This document shows positions 24,768 through 33,361 of a DNA stretch of 64,000 nucleotides, piece after piece (position 1 is the stretch's first letter; every line of letters starts with the position of its first letter). Position numbers and translations under genes: made by a program. Below the pieces are notes generated by a model. It made no database searches and had not been told where the DNA came from. It saw only the letters and a program-made list of their open reading frames with translations. The stretch is from Erythrobacter sp. ANT-B3C2 (GTDB taxonomy: Bacteria; Pseudomonadota; Alphaproteobacteria; Sphingomonadales; Sphingomonadaceae): positions 62,001 to 126,000 of the forward strand of contig LXQI01000007.1 of assembly GCA_001683845.1 (NCBI GenBank). Direction: 5' to 3'.

Positions 24768-26291
24768 ATGAGCGATAGACCCGCGTCTGCCCCCCCTGAG
24801 CCTGTTGAAGCACGCGAGGGCACGACATACGACCTCGCTGTGATCGGCGGCGGGGTGAACGGCTGCGGCGTGGCGCGCGATGCCGCGGGGCGCGGCGCGG
24901 AAGTTCTTTTGCTCGAGCAGAACGACCTCGCCTCGGGTACTTCGTCGGCCTCGACGAAGCTGATCCATGGAGGCTTGCGCTACCTCGAGCATTACGAGTT
25001 CGGCCTTGTGCGTGAGAGCCTGTCCGAGCGTGAGCGATTGTGGAGCATCGCCCCGCACATCGCCTGGCCGATGCGTTTCGTGCTGCCGCACGTACCGGGC
25101 GTGCGCCCCCGCTGGCTCGTGCGCGCGGGGCTGTTCCTCTACGACCACATCGGCGGGCGAAAGCGGCTTCCGGCGACCGAGACCATTGCGCTCTATACCC
25201 ATCCCGCCGGCGCGCCGCTCAAGAGGGATTTCACCAGCGCCTTCGTCTATTCCGACTGCTGGGTCGACGACGCGCGGCTGGTCGTGCTGAATGCCCGCGA
25301 TGCAGCCGACCGCGGTGCGGATATCCGCACCCGCTGCCGGGTGACACGGGTACGGCGCGTTGACGCGGGGTGGTCAATCGATGCCGGCGGCGAAACGTTT
25401 AGCGCCCGCGCTGTCGTTAATGCCGCGGGCCCCGGTGTGGTCGATCTGCTTTCAACCAGTAAACTGCAACCGGACAAGGCCCTCCGGCTGGTTCGCGGAT
25501 CGCACATCGTGGTGTCCAAGCTGTTCGACCACCAATATGCCTATTTCTTCCAGTTGCCGGATCTCCGCATCTTCTTCGCAATTCCTTATGAGCAGGATTT
25601 CACCCTTATCGGAACGACGGATGTCGATCACGATGGCGGACCGATCGCGGCGAGCGCAGAAGAAATCGCTTATTTGTGCGAAGGCGCGAGCCGCTTCTTC
25701 CGCCAACGGATCGCCCCCGCCGACGTAGTCTGGACCTTTTCTGGAGTGCGACCGCTGATCGACGACGGTTCAGGTCGGCCCGAGGCAGCAACGCGCGGGT
25801 ACGATCTCGACCTGTCGGACGAGAGCGAAGGTGCGGCGCTGCTGTCGATCTACGGGGGCAAAATCACCTCCTATCGCCACCTGGCCGAGGATGCGGTCGG
25901 CAAACTTGCGTCCCGGCTCCCCATTTTGCGCGGAAAAGGGTGGACGGGCCTCGAAGCACTGCCGGGTGGGAATTTTCCGGTCGACGCGCTGCCGCAGGTC
26001 GAGGCCGAGTTTCGCCAGCAATTCCCGTTCTTAGGCGATACTGCCGGCCGGCTCGTCCGCGCTTACGGAATGACTGCCTTCGCGATCTTCGGTGGCGTCA
26101 GCAGCTGGTCGGACTGTGGTCGGGATTTCGGGCATGGATTCACCAAGCGTGAGCTCGACTATCTTGTGCGACACGAGTGGGCGCAGACGGCAGACGACGT
26201 GCTGTGGCGCCGGACAAAACTGGGCCTGCGCTTTAGCCCCGAGCAGCGGCAGCGATTGGTCAACCACATGACCGAGGAGCTTGTCATTTAG
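24768..26291 (+). CDS. glpD: FAD-dependent glycerol-3-phosphate dehydrogenase
   Basis: Respiratory enzyme oxidising sn-glycerol-3-phosphate to dihydroxyacetone phosphate at the membrane; 507 residues. The FAD motif is 'LAVIGGGVNGCGVARDAAGRG' (about 23-43), followed by 'SSASTKLIHGGLRYLEHYEF' and 'PYEQDFTLIGTTDVDHDG', diagnostic of GlpD. It starts 65 bp after the monooxygenase on the same strand. Hydrolysis of sulfoquinovosyl glycerol frees glycerol, so GlpD would feed that half into glycolysis after phosphorylation; no glycerol kinase is nearby. Confidence 0.93.
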   Translation: MSDRPASAPPEPVEAREGTTYDLAVIGGGVNGCGVARDAAGRGAEVLLLEQNDLASGTSSASTKLIHGGLRYLEHYEFGLVRESLSERERLWSIAPHIAWPMRFVLPHVPGVRPRWLVRAGLFLYDHIGGRKRLPATETIALYTHPAGAPLKRDFTSAFVYSDCWVDDARLVVLNARDAADRGADIRTRCRVTRVRRVDAGWSIDAGGETFSARAVVNAAGPGVVDLLSTSKLQPDKALRLVRGSHIVVSKLFDHQYAYFFQLPDLRIFFAIPYEQDFTLIGTTDVDHDGGPIAASAEEIAYLCEGASRFFRQRIAPADVVWTFSGVRPLIDDGSGRPEAATRGYDLDLSDESEGAALLSIYGGKITSYRHLAEDAVGKLASRLPILRGKGWTGLEALPGGNFPVDALPQVEAEFRQQFPFLGDTAGRLVRAYGMTAFAIFGGVSSWSDCGRDFGHGFTKRELDYLVRHEWAQTADDVLWRRTKLGLRFSPEQRQRLVNHMTEELVI

Positions 26292-26816
26292 GCTCTCAGA
26301 TCGCCGCCATCGGCGGCTCCGTTAGCCTGCGCAGCACCGTCGCATCGTCGCTTAGAACCGCAATGGCCAGCTTAGCCGGCCGGAGCCTAGGTCACGCTCT
26401 ATAACGGGCTGTTCCTGACGCGGCTGCCGCACTATCGGAGCGAGGAGCACATGCCCAAGGACGGTGCCAAGAGGGTGGAGGCGGTCCGCCAAGCGGATGG
26501 CCCGCTGATCGCGGCGTGATCTCGGGTGATTGGATCTACGCCGCGAGTTTGCGCCAAAGGTTCAGCGGCGCAAAGAAGATACGATCCACGCGATGCGCGC
26601 CAACAGCTCGTCGCGGTCAGCGACCTTGAGGCAGAATGGTGCAACGAGCGCAGCGAAGTACGCGTGCCGGGCCATTTCTTCCTCGTCGGATGCCAAGCAA
26701 CCTTGGCTGCTTGGGGGGCGGGGCAGGGCACGGTGCAAACACGCTCTACGGCACAACCGGCGGCATAGCCGGTAGGAAAGATTGCCAACCCCTTTCCACG
26801 ATTAATGCGCGAACAT
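26292..26816. other. Gene-poor 525-bp region with possible remnants
   Basis: No complete gene is supported. A small GCCGCC/GGCGGC hairpin (26303-26317) follows glpD without a T-tract. Two stretches look protein-like but are cut by stops: a plus-strand piece ending 'GAKRVEAVRQADGPLIAA' (stop at 26518) and a minus-strand piece ending 'DRDELLARIAWIVSSLRR' (stop at 26562). I recognise neither; they may be relics of genes lost at the locus edge. Confidence 0.35.
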
Positions 26817-26893
26817 TGGTCGGGGAGAGAGGATTCGAACCTCCGGCCCCTGCCTCCCGAAGACAGTGCTCTACCAGGCTGAGCTACTCCCCG
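26817..26893 (-). tRNA. tRNA-Pro (anticodon CGG)
   Basis: A 77-nt cloverleaf on the minus strand. Acceptor arm CGGGGAG/CTCCCCG, D-arm GCTC...GAGC, anticodon stem CTGTC/GGCAG with loop TTCGGGA (anticodon CGG), T-arm GGAGG-TTCGAAT-CCTCT, encoded ACCA end. C1-G72 is typical of proline tRNAs. Its 3' end faces the sulfoquinovose locus. Confidence 0.95.
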
Positions 26894-27003
26894 ACCGGCG
26901 CCCGCTTTGACCGGCGAACCGGGGCGGGGTGAGGCAGAGGCGGGCCTATAGGGTTGGCCCGGCAGGCTGGCAAGCGGCCATTTGGAGTGGTAGCGCAAGC
27001 CTC

Positions 27004-27960
27004 ATGCACGCGCACCGTAAGTCCTCCAAAGCCGCACCGGAACAGGATTGGGAGCGGCATTATCTCGCGCTGATTCGCCGTATCTGGCACGAGGGGGACG
27101 AGCGGCTCGATCGCACCGGAGTGGGCACCCGCTCGATCTTCGGGCCACAGCTGAGGATTGACCTGGCAGAGGGCCGGGTACCGCTGCTGACCACCAAGCG
27201 GGTGTTCTGGAAGGCTGCGGCACGCGAGATGCTGTGGTTCCTCACTGGCTCCACCAACATCCGCCCGCTGCTTGAACAGGGCGTGACGATCTGGAGCGAC
27301 TGGCCGCTGGCCCGCTACCGCCGGGAGACGGGCAGAGCGATCGGGCAGGAGGTGTTCGAGCGGCGGATCGTGGAGGATGAGGCGTTCGCACAGCGGTGGG
27401 GCGATCTCGGGCCAGTCTATGGCAAGCAATGGGTCGACTGGCCGACCTATCAGTACGGGCCGGACGGGAAGTTCACGCGCGGCCCCGGCATAAACCAGGT
27501 GGCACTGCTGGTGGAGGGATTGCGGCGCGATCCCGCCGGGCGGCGGCTCATCATCGAGGGGTGGAATGTCGCCGAGCTGGACCAGATGGCGTTGCCGCCG
27601 TGCCACAAGACCTACCAATTTCATGTGGTGAAGAACCGCCTCAGCTGCCAGCTGTACCAGCGCAGCTGCGATGTGGCGCTGGGGCTGCCGTTCAACCTGT
27701 TCGGCGCCGCTTTGCTGACCCGCATGGTGGCGGCGCAGGCGGGCTACGAGCCCGGCGAGCTGGTGTGGACGGGGGGCGACACGCACCTCTACCTCAACCA
27801 TGCCGAGCTGGTCGCCGAGCAGCTGGCGCGGGAACCCGCCGGCGAGCCACGGCTTGCGCTCGCAAGGGTGCCCGCATCGATCTTCGACTATCGCTTCGAA
27901 GACATTGTGGTAACCGATTATCACCCTCAGCCGGCGATCCGCGCGCCGGTTGCGGTTTGA
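27004..27960 (+). CDS. thyA: Thymidylate synthase
   Basis: Makes dTMP from dUMP using methylene-tetrahydrofolate. The 318-residue protein carries the dUMP-binding arginine in 'RLDRTGVGTRSIFG', the nucleophile C200 in 'ALPPCHKTYQF', 'QRSCDVALGLPFNLFG' and 'GDTHLYLNH'. It is longer than the E. coli enzyme because of an insert around 100-130. The ATG at 27004 is preferred to the track start 25 codons upstream, which lies in the tRNA-proximal spacer. Transcription is away from tRNA-Pro. Confidence 0.96.
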   Translation: MHAHRKSSKAAPEQDWERHYLALIRRIWHEGDERLDRTGVGTRSIFGPQLRIDLAEGRVPLLTTKRVFWKAAAREMLWFLTGSTNIRPLLEQGVTIWSDWPLARYRRETGRAIGQEVFERRIVEDEAFAQRWGDLGPVYGKQWVDWPTYQYGPDGKFTRGPGINQVALLVEGLRRDPAGRRLIIEGWNVAELDQMALPPCHKTYQFHVVKNRLSCQLYQRSCDVALGLPFNLFGAALLTRMVAAQAGYEPGELVWTGGDTHLYLNHAELVAEQLAREPAGEPRLALARVPASIFDYRFEDIVVTDYHPQPAIRAPVAV

Positions 27961-28055
27961 GCCGGGGCGTTGACCGCTCGCCTGCTTCGCAATATTGTGG
28001 CAGGAAATTGGAACAAAGTGTCTCGCTCAGCGGGGCCGGGTTGGAGCAGGAAAGC

Positions 28056-29336
28056 ATGGCCAGCGAGGCAGCCAAGGAGGGCGCAAACCGCCCGCGCCTC
28101 TCGCTGCACGTGCCCGAGCCGCGCTCCCGCCCGGGCGACACGGCCGATTTCTCGTACCTTGATCTTCCCCCGGCCGGGGCCCAGCCGCGGCCCGATGAAG
28201 CCTGTTCCGCTGCCGCCACCTATCCTTTGTGCAACGATCTCATTCGCGTGCTGGGCGAGGACAACCGGACACATGGGCCGTGGAACCCCCAGCTCTCGCC
28301 CGATGCCATGCGGCAGATTTTGCGGCAAATGGCGCTGGTGCGCGCCTTCGACAACCGGATGTACCGCGCCCAGCGGCAGGGGAAGACCAGCTTCTACCTG
28401 AAGTGCACGGGGGAGGAGGCGACATCGGTTGCGGCCACCCATGCGCTCGATTTCGAGGACATGATCTTTCCCTCTTATCGCCAGCAGGGCTGCCTGATCG
28501 CGCGGGAATATCCGCTGGTGGAGATGATCAACCAGATCTTTTCCAACCGGGCGGACAGGCTGATGGGCCGGCAGCTGCCGATCCTCTATTCGGCGCGCGC
28601 GGTGAACTTCTTCACCATTTCGGGCAATCTCGCCACGCAGCTGCCGCAGGCGACCGGATTTGCCATGGCGAGTGCGATCCGCGGTGATTGCAAGCTGGCC
28701 GCCGCCTGGGTGGGCGAGGGCTCGACGGCGGAGGGCGATTTCCACTGCGCGCTGACCTTTGCTGCCGTCTACAACGCGCCCACCATCTTCAACGTGGTGA
28801 ACAATCAATGGGCTATCTCCAGCTTCTCGGGGATCGCCGGGGCCGAGCGGGCGACCTTCGCCGCTCGGGCGATCGGCTACGGCATCGCCGGGCTGCGGGT
28901 GGACGGCAACGATGCGCTCGCGGTCTATGCGGCCGAGCGCTGGGCAGCCGACCGCGCGCGTTCGAACCACGGACCGACTTTGATCGAGTTCTTCACCTAT
29001 CGCGTGGAGGGCCACTCCACTTCCGATGACCCGAGCGTCTATCGCCCCGCGCAGGAGGGCAAGGACTGGCCGCTAGGCGACCCGATCGAGCGGCTGCGCG
29101 ACCACCTGTTCGAGATCGGCGAGTGGTCGATCGAGGCGCACGAGGCGATGGATGCCGAGCTGGACGCGCAGGTGCGCGCCGCCTCTCGCGCGGCGGAGGC
29201 CAACGGCATTCTTGGCCATGGCCTGCACCAGCCCGACCGCACGATGTTCGAGGATGTGTTCGAGACCATGCCTTGGCACCTCAAGGAACAGAGCGAGCAG
29301 GCGGTGCGCGAGCGGAGCGTCAAATGGCCGGACTAG
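28056..29336 (+). CDS. bkdA1: Branched-chain 2-oxoacid dehydrogenase E1 component, alpha subunit
   Basis: TPP-dependent decarboxylase subunit for 2-oxoacids from Val, Leu and Ile; 426 residues. 'RMYRAQRQGKTSFYLKCTGEEA' and the TPP motif 'AWVGEGSTAEGDFHCALTFAAVYNAP...NN' identify the BCKDH E1-alpha family rather than pyruvate E1. 'RVEGHSTSDDPSVYR' is the phosphorylation-loop region of the family. The ATG at 28056 with an upstream GGAGCAGGA is chosen; the track ORF begins inside thyA. Its stop overlaps the E1-beta start by 13 bp. Confidence 0.93.
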   Translation: MASEAAKEGANRPRLSLHVPEPRSRPGDTADFSYLDLPPAGAQPRPDEACSAAATYPLCNDLIRVLGEDNRTHGPWNPQLSPDAMRQILRQMALVRAFDNRMYRAQRQGKTSFYLKCTGEEATSVAATHALDFEDMIFPSYRQQGCLIAREYPLVEMINQIFSNRADRLMGRQLPILYSARAVNFFTISGNLATQLPQATGFAMASAIRGDCKLAAAWVGEGSTAEGDFHCALTFAAVYNAPTIFNVVNNQWAISSFSGIAGAERATFAARAIGYGIAGLRVDGNDALAVYAAERWAADRARSNHGPTLIEFFTYRVEGHSTSDDPSVYRPAQEGKDWPLGDPIERLRDHLFEIGEWSIEAHEAMDAELDAQVRAASRAAEANGILGHGLHQPDRTMFEDVFETMPWHLKEQSEQAVRERSVKWPD

Positions 29337-30388
29337 ATACCGCTCCGGCGGCGGAGGCAGAGAGCGAAGTGCCCGAGCGCGAGCTGACGATGATCGAAGC
29401 GATCAACGATGCGCTCGACGTGATGCTGGCACGCGACCCCGACGTGGTGCTGCTGGGCGAGGATATCGGCTATTTCGGGGGCGTGTTCCGCTGCACCGCC
29501 GGCCTGCAGGAAAAGCACGGCAAGACCCGCGTGTTTGATACGCCGATTAGCGAGAACGGCATCATCGGTGTGGCGGTGGGAATGGGCGCCTATGGCTTGC
29601 GGCCGGTGCCCGAGATCCAGTTTGCCGATTACATCTATCCCGGGCTCGATCAGATCGTCAGTGAGGCGGCGCGGCTCCGCTACCGCTCGGCGGCCGAGTA
29701 CATCGCGCCTATGACGATCCGCTCTCCGTTCGGCGGCGGCATCTTTGGCGGGCAGACCCACAGCCAGAGCCCGGAGGCGATCTTCACCCACATTTGCGGG
29801 CTCAAGACGGTGGTGCCGAGCACTCCCTACGATGCCAAGGGCCTGCTGATCGCCGCGATCGAGGACAACGATCCGGTGATCTTCTTCGAGCCCAAGCGGA
29901 TCTACAACGGCCCGTTCGACGGCTATTACGACCGCCCGACCAAGAGCTGGAAGGGCCAGCCCGGCGCGATGGTGCCCGAGGGGCATTACACCGTGCCGCT
30001 GGGCAAGGCCCGCATTGCACGCGCAGGCGAGGCGCTGACGGTGCTGGCCTATGGCACGATGGTGCATGTCGCCGCCGGTGTTGCGCAGGAGAAAGGCGTG
30101 GATGCCGAGATTATAGACCTGCGCACGTTGCTGCCGCTCGATATCGAGACGGTGGAAAAGTCTGTGCAGAAAACCGGCAAATGCCTGATCGTACACGAGG
30201 CTACCCGCACCTCCGGCTTTGGCGCCGAGTTGAGCGCGCTGGTGACCGAGCGCTGCTTCTACCACCTGGAGGCGCCGGTCGAGCGCGTCACCGGGTTCGA
30301 CACTCCCTATCCCCACAGCCTTGAATGGTCCTATTTCCCCGGTCCGATCCGCGTCGGCGAGGCGATGGACCGGCTGCTGAACGAGTAA
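29324..30388 (+). CDS. bkdA2: Branched-chain 2-oxoacid dehydrogenase E1 component, beta subunit
   Basis: Partner of the upstream E1-alpha; 354 residues. 'LGEDIGYFGGVFRCTAGL', 'DTPISENGIIGVAVGMGAYGLRPVPEIQFADYI' and 'EATRTSGFGAELSALV' are standard for the transketolase-like beta subunit of the BCKDH branch. The start at 29324 lies inside the last codons of E1-alpha. The E2 start is 5 bp after the stop, so the three form one operon. Confidence 0.93.
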   Translation: MAGLDTAPAAEAESEVPERELTMIEAINDALDVMLARDPDVVLLGEDIGYFGGVFRCTAGLQEKHGKTRVFDTPISENGIIGVAVGMGAYGLRPVPEIQFADYIYPGLDQIVSEAARLRYRSAAEYIAPMTIRSPFGGGIFGGQTHSQSPEAIFTHICGLKTVVPSTPYDAKGLLIAAIEDNDPVIFFEPKRIYNGPFDGYYDRPTKSWKGQPGAMVPEGHYTVPLGKARIARAGEALTVLAYGTMVHVAAGVAQEKGVDAEIIDLRTLLPLDIETVEKSVQKTGKCLIVHEATRTSGFGAELSALVTERCFYHLEAPVERVTGFDTPYPHSLEWSYFPGPIRVGEAMDRLLNE

Positions 30389-30393
30389 ATCCG

Positions 30394-31725
30394 ATGGCCC
30401 GCTACACCTTCCGCCTGCCCGATATCGGCGAGGGCATCGCCGAAGCCGAGATCGTCGCATGGCACGTCGCCGTGGGCGACGAGGTGGCCGAGGATGGCCG
30501 CATTGCCGACCTGATGACCGACAAGGCGACCGTGGAGATGGAAAGCCCGGTCGCCGGACGGGTGATCGAGATCGCCGGCGAGGCGGGCGAGGTGATCGCC
30601 ATCGGCTCGCCGCTGGTGGTGCTGGAAACAGCCGAGGCCGAGGGCGAGGAGCCCGGCAGTTCGGCGGAGCCTGTGGCGGCAGTTGAGCAGAAGGTCACCG
30701 AAGCGCCCGAAAGTAGGGAAGGCGTGCCTGTTCAAGAGGTTGCCCCGGAGAGTTCAAACTCGAAGAAGGAGGTTTCGCCAGCGCCGCAGGGCCATGTTGC
30801 CGATCCGCCGCCCGCATCCGCTCAGCAACACGCAGCGAGGGCCGCGGTCCTCGCAAGCCCAGCCGTGCGCAAGCGAGCGAGTGAGCTCGGTGTCGATCTG
30901 GCCCAGTTGCGCCCGGCGGCGGACGGCCGCGTGCGCCACGCCGATCTCGATGCCTTTCTCAGCTATTCGGGCGGGCAGGGCTACGCTGCTTCCGGCCGTG
31001 CGCGGCCGGACGAGACCATCAAGGTCATCGGCTTGCGGCGCCGGATCGCCGAGAACATGGCAGCATCCAAGCGCCACATCCCGCATTTCACCTATGTCGA
31101 GGAATGCGACGTCACCGAGCTGGAGCAGGCCCGCGCGCAGCTCAACGGCGCATCGGCCAGCTCGGGAGGCGAGCGGCCCAAGCTGACGCTCCTGCCGCTG
31201 CTGATCGCCGCACTCTGTCGCGCTTTGCCCGACTATCCGATGCTCAACGCCCGCTATGATGACGAGGCGAATGCCGTCACCCGCCACGGCACGGTGCATC
31301 TGGGCATGGCCACCGCGACGCCGGCCGGGCTGATGGTGCCGGTGATCCGCAATGCGCAGGGGCTGAACCTGTGGCAGCTGGCGGCTGAGATCGTGCGGCT
31401 TTCGCAGGCATCGCGCGACGGCAGTGCGCGCAGTGAAGAGCTTTCGGGCTCCACCATCACCGTTTCCTCGCTGGGCCCGCTGGGCGGGATTGCCTCGACC
31501 CCTGTGGTCAACCGGCCCGAGGTGGCGATCCTCGCGCCCAACCGCATCGTTGAGCGGCCGATGTTCGTTTCCGACGGGCTGGGGGGCGAGCGGATTGCCC
31601 GGCGCAAGCTGATGAACCTTTCGATCAGCTGCGATCACCGGGTGGTCGACGGGCACGATGCCGCCGCCTTCGTGCAGGCGGTCAAGCGGCTGCTGGAAGC
31701 GCCCGCGCTGCTGCTCGCAAGCTAG
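30394..31725 (+). CDS. bkdB: Branched-chain 2-oxoacid dehydrogenase E2 (dihydrolipoyl acyltransferase)
   Basis: A 443-residue E2 core protein. One lipoyl domain (about 1-80) with the lipoylated K44 in 'MTDKATVEME'; a flexible Ala/Pro/Glu linker; a peripheral subunit-binding domain (about 150-190, 'SPAVRKRASELGVDLAQL'); and the acyltransferase domain with catalytic 'SCDHRVVDGHDAA' near the C-terminus. It completes E1a-E1b-E2; the E3 (lipoamide dehydrogenase) gene is not in the window. The acyl specificity is inferred from the E1 type. Confidence 0.93.
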   Translation: MARYTFRLPDIGEGIAEAEIVAWHVAVGDEVAEDGRIADLMTDKATVEMESPVAGRVIEIAGEAGEVIAIGSPLVVLETAEAEGEEPGSSAEPVAAVEQKVTEAPESREGVPVQEVAPESSNSKKEVSPAPQGHVADPPPASAQQHAARAAVLASPAVRKRASELGVDLAQLRPAADGRVRHADLDAFLSYSGGQGYAASGRARPDETIKVIGLRRRIAENMAASKRHIPHFTYVEECDVTELEQARAQLNGASASSGGERPKLTLLPLLIAALCRALPDYPMLNARYDDEANAVTRHGTVHLGMATATPAGLMVPVIRNAQGLNLWQLAAEIVRLSQASRDGSARSEELSGSTITVSSLGPLGGIASTPVVNRPEVAILAPNRIVERPMFVSDGLGGERIARRKLMNLSISCDHRVVDGHDAAAFVQAVKRLLEAPALLLAS

Positions 31726-31819
31726 TGGCGGAACGGGTTTGCGGGGCGGTTGACAGCCCCAGACCGCCCCACTAGAGGCGCTGCTTCCCAAGCGGAGAGG
31801 CGCCCCAGGCGGCCATGAT

Positions 31820-31896
<77 letters not shown>

Positions 31897-31949
31897 CTTG
31901 GCGGATTTTTTAGGTCATTATAGCTCAGGCCCTCGAGGTCCCCGGCCGT

Positions 31950-32162
31950 TCAGCGCCAGCGGCCGGTTTCCATCCAGATCAGGAATCGCCGGAGCGGCAG
32001 CAGCCAGGCAAGGCCCAGCACGAGGTAGGCCAGCGTCTGCGCCAGCACCGGAAGTCGCTCGATTAGCGGAGAGGCGAGCACCACCGCCAAGGCATAGAGC
32101 ACCAGCCCCACGAGCAGCGCAAGAATGCCGACTGGGATGCGCCAGGTGGGCTTGTCGCGCAT
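31950..32162 (-). CDS. DUF2842 small membrane protein
   Basis: A 70-residue protein with two hydrophobic helices (about 9-28 and 36-54) and the family ends 'PTWRIPVGILALLVGL' and 'LPLRRFLIWMETGRWR'. DUF2842 is a conserved alphaproteobacterial family of unknown function. The ATG at 32162 shares one base with the cyclo-ligase stop (TGATG); the extra 35 codons of the track ORF lie in the neighbour. Confidence 0.8.
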   Translation of the reverse strand: MRDKPTWRIPVGILALLVGLVLYALAVVLASPLIERLPVLAQTLAYLVLGLAWLLPLRRFLIWMETGRWR

Positions 32163-32758
32163 CAATCCGCTCCAAACGGCCCAAGCACACGGGTCGGCGT
32201 GACGATCGCCACCAGCGGACGATCGTGGGACTCCAGTGGCAGGGAAGCGATCTCCTGCATGTCCCATGCGAGCCCAATCGCCACGGTCTGCGGGTGGGTT
32301 GCCAGCCAGCGATCGTAAAACCCGCCGCCCTGGCCGAGCCGCTCGCCGGTAGGGGTGAAGCCGAGCAAGGGTACGAACAGCACGGCGGGCAGCACCTGCG
32401 GTGCATCGGCACGTGGCTGGCGCAGGCCCATCGGGCCGGGGACAAGATCGCTCTCCTCGAATGGGTCGGTGTGGCGGTGGAAGGCCATGGTGGCGCCGTC
32501 CGGGGAGATGCGCGGCAGGGCGACCGCATGGCCCGTCTTGAAAAAGAAGCGGGTGTAACCGGCGGTCGGCGCCTCGCCGGCGCTGGCGCGGTAGAGGCCG
32601 ATCACGGCCTCTTGCGGCACCATCGCCAGCACCGCTGCGGGTGGGCGCTTGAACACCAGCGCACTGACTTCGCGCGGGAGGGCGCCGGCATGGGCGCGGC
32701 GCGATGCTCGCAGTTCCTCGCGTAGCTGCCGCTTCAGCTCGCCGGCCTGCTCGTCCAT
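32162..32758 (-). CDS. 5-formyltetrahydrofolate cyclo-ligase
   Basis: ATP-dependent conversion of 5-formyl-THF to methenyl-THF. 'KRQLREELRASRRA' at the N-terminus is the usual start of the family and 'GERLGQGGGFYDRWLA' is the ATP/folate-binding signature. I take the ATG at 32758 (198 residues); one 15 codons upstream is possible. It lies immediately downstream of a 6S-RNA-like region, the same arrangement as in many proteobacteria. Confidence 0.9.
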   Translation of the reverse strand: MDEQAGELKRQLREELRASRRAHAGALPREVSALVFKRPPAAVLAMVPQEAVIGLYRASAGEAPTAGYTRFFFKTGHAVALPRISPDGATMAFHRHTDPFEESDLVPGPMGLRQPRADAPQVLPAVLFVPLLGFTPTGERLGQGGGFYDRWLATHPQTVAIGLAWDMQEIASLPLESHDRPLVAIVTPTRVLGPFGAD

Positions 32759-32804
32759 TCGCTCAACCTGCCTGCCTTTGATGGGGTGTGACGGAACCAC
32801 CATG

Positions 32805-32945
32805 GGTCGTTTGCCGGGAAATCCACTGACGCGTCGACGTCAGGTGGGCGCCATATACACCGGCCCTCGGGGCGAACCCCGCGAACCGGGTAGGGACAGC
32901 TCCCAAGGATTTGCTTATAGCCTCAGGGATTTTCTAACGGCTCGT
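32805..32945 (-). ncRNA. ssrS: 6S RNA (ssrS) candidate
   Basis: The gap between zapA and the cyclo-ligase, the classic site of ssrS in proteobacteria, can fold on the minus strand into a long rod. The closing stem is AAATCCCTGA with TCAGTGGATTT (one bulge), and an inner hairpin CGGGG-TTCG-CCCCG is present. No ORF fills the gap. Ends are approximate and the sequence was not scored with a covariance model. Confidence 0.6.
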
Positions 32946-32992
32946 TCCGGGCAGTCCCGCCAACTCTTATCTAAGCGTTCGTGGCCGTTCTC

Positions 32993-33361
32993 TCAAGCAC
33001 CTGCGTGATCATTCGCGCCGGCCTCCAGCGCCTCGGCGGTGCGCTCGAGCCGTGTGGCGAGCGCCTCCAATGCTTCCAGCGCGGCGGCGGAAGGGCCTGG
33101 CGCCCCGGCCGAGGCTGCGGCTGGCGGCTGAGATGGAGTTCCGCCGCCTTGCGCCATCTCGTGCAGCTCGTCGGCCAGCAGCAGCGCGGCGTAAAGCAGG
33201 CGCCTTGCCTCCGGCTGGCCGGTAAAACCGGCTTGGCCCGCGAGCCGCTGGTCGATCATACGCCCCAGCATCGCAAGGTGCTGCTCCTCGCCCGCGGCGC
33301 AGGTGAGCGCATATTCGCGCCCGGCGATCGCCAAGGTGACGTTGCTCGTGGCGCTGCTCAT
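32993..33361 (-). CDS. zapA: Cell division protein ZapA
   Basis: A 122-residue FtsZ-ring-associated protein. The globular head 'VTLAIAGREYALTCAAGEEQHLAMLGRMID' and 'RLLYAALLLADELHE' match ZapA; a Pro/Ala/Gly linker then leads into a C-terminal coiled coil ('ALEALEALATRLERTAEALEAG'). Its start overlaps the preceding small coiled-coil gene as ATGA. Confidence 0.88.
   Translation of the reverse strand: MSSATSNVTLAIAGREYALTCAAGEEQHLAMLGRMIDQRLAGQAGFTGQPEARRLLYAALLLADELHEMAQGGGTPSQPPAAASAGAPGPSAAALEALEALATRLERTAEALEAGANDHAGA

Noticed and set aside
14471-26291. Sulfoglycolysis by the sulfo-EMP, sulfo-ED or transaldolase routes
   Set aside because: No sulfoquinovose isomerase, kinase, dehydrogenase, lactonase or dedicated aldolase/transaldolase is present; a monooxygenase is.
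26432-26998. 188-codon minus-strand ORF containing '[21 protein letters not shown]'
   Set aside because: That peptide is the translation of a tRNA (here tRNA-Pro), a well-known false gene.
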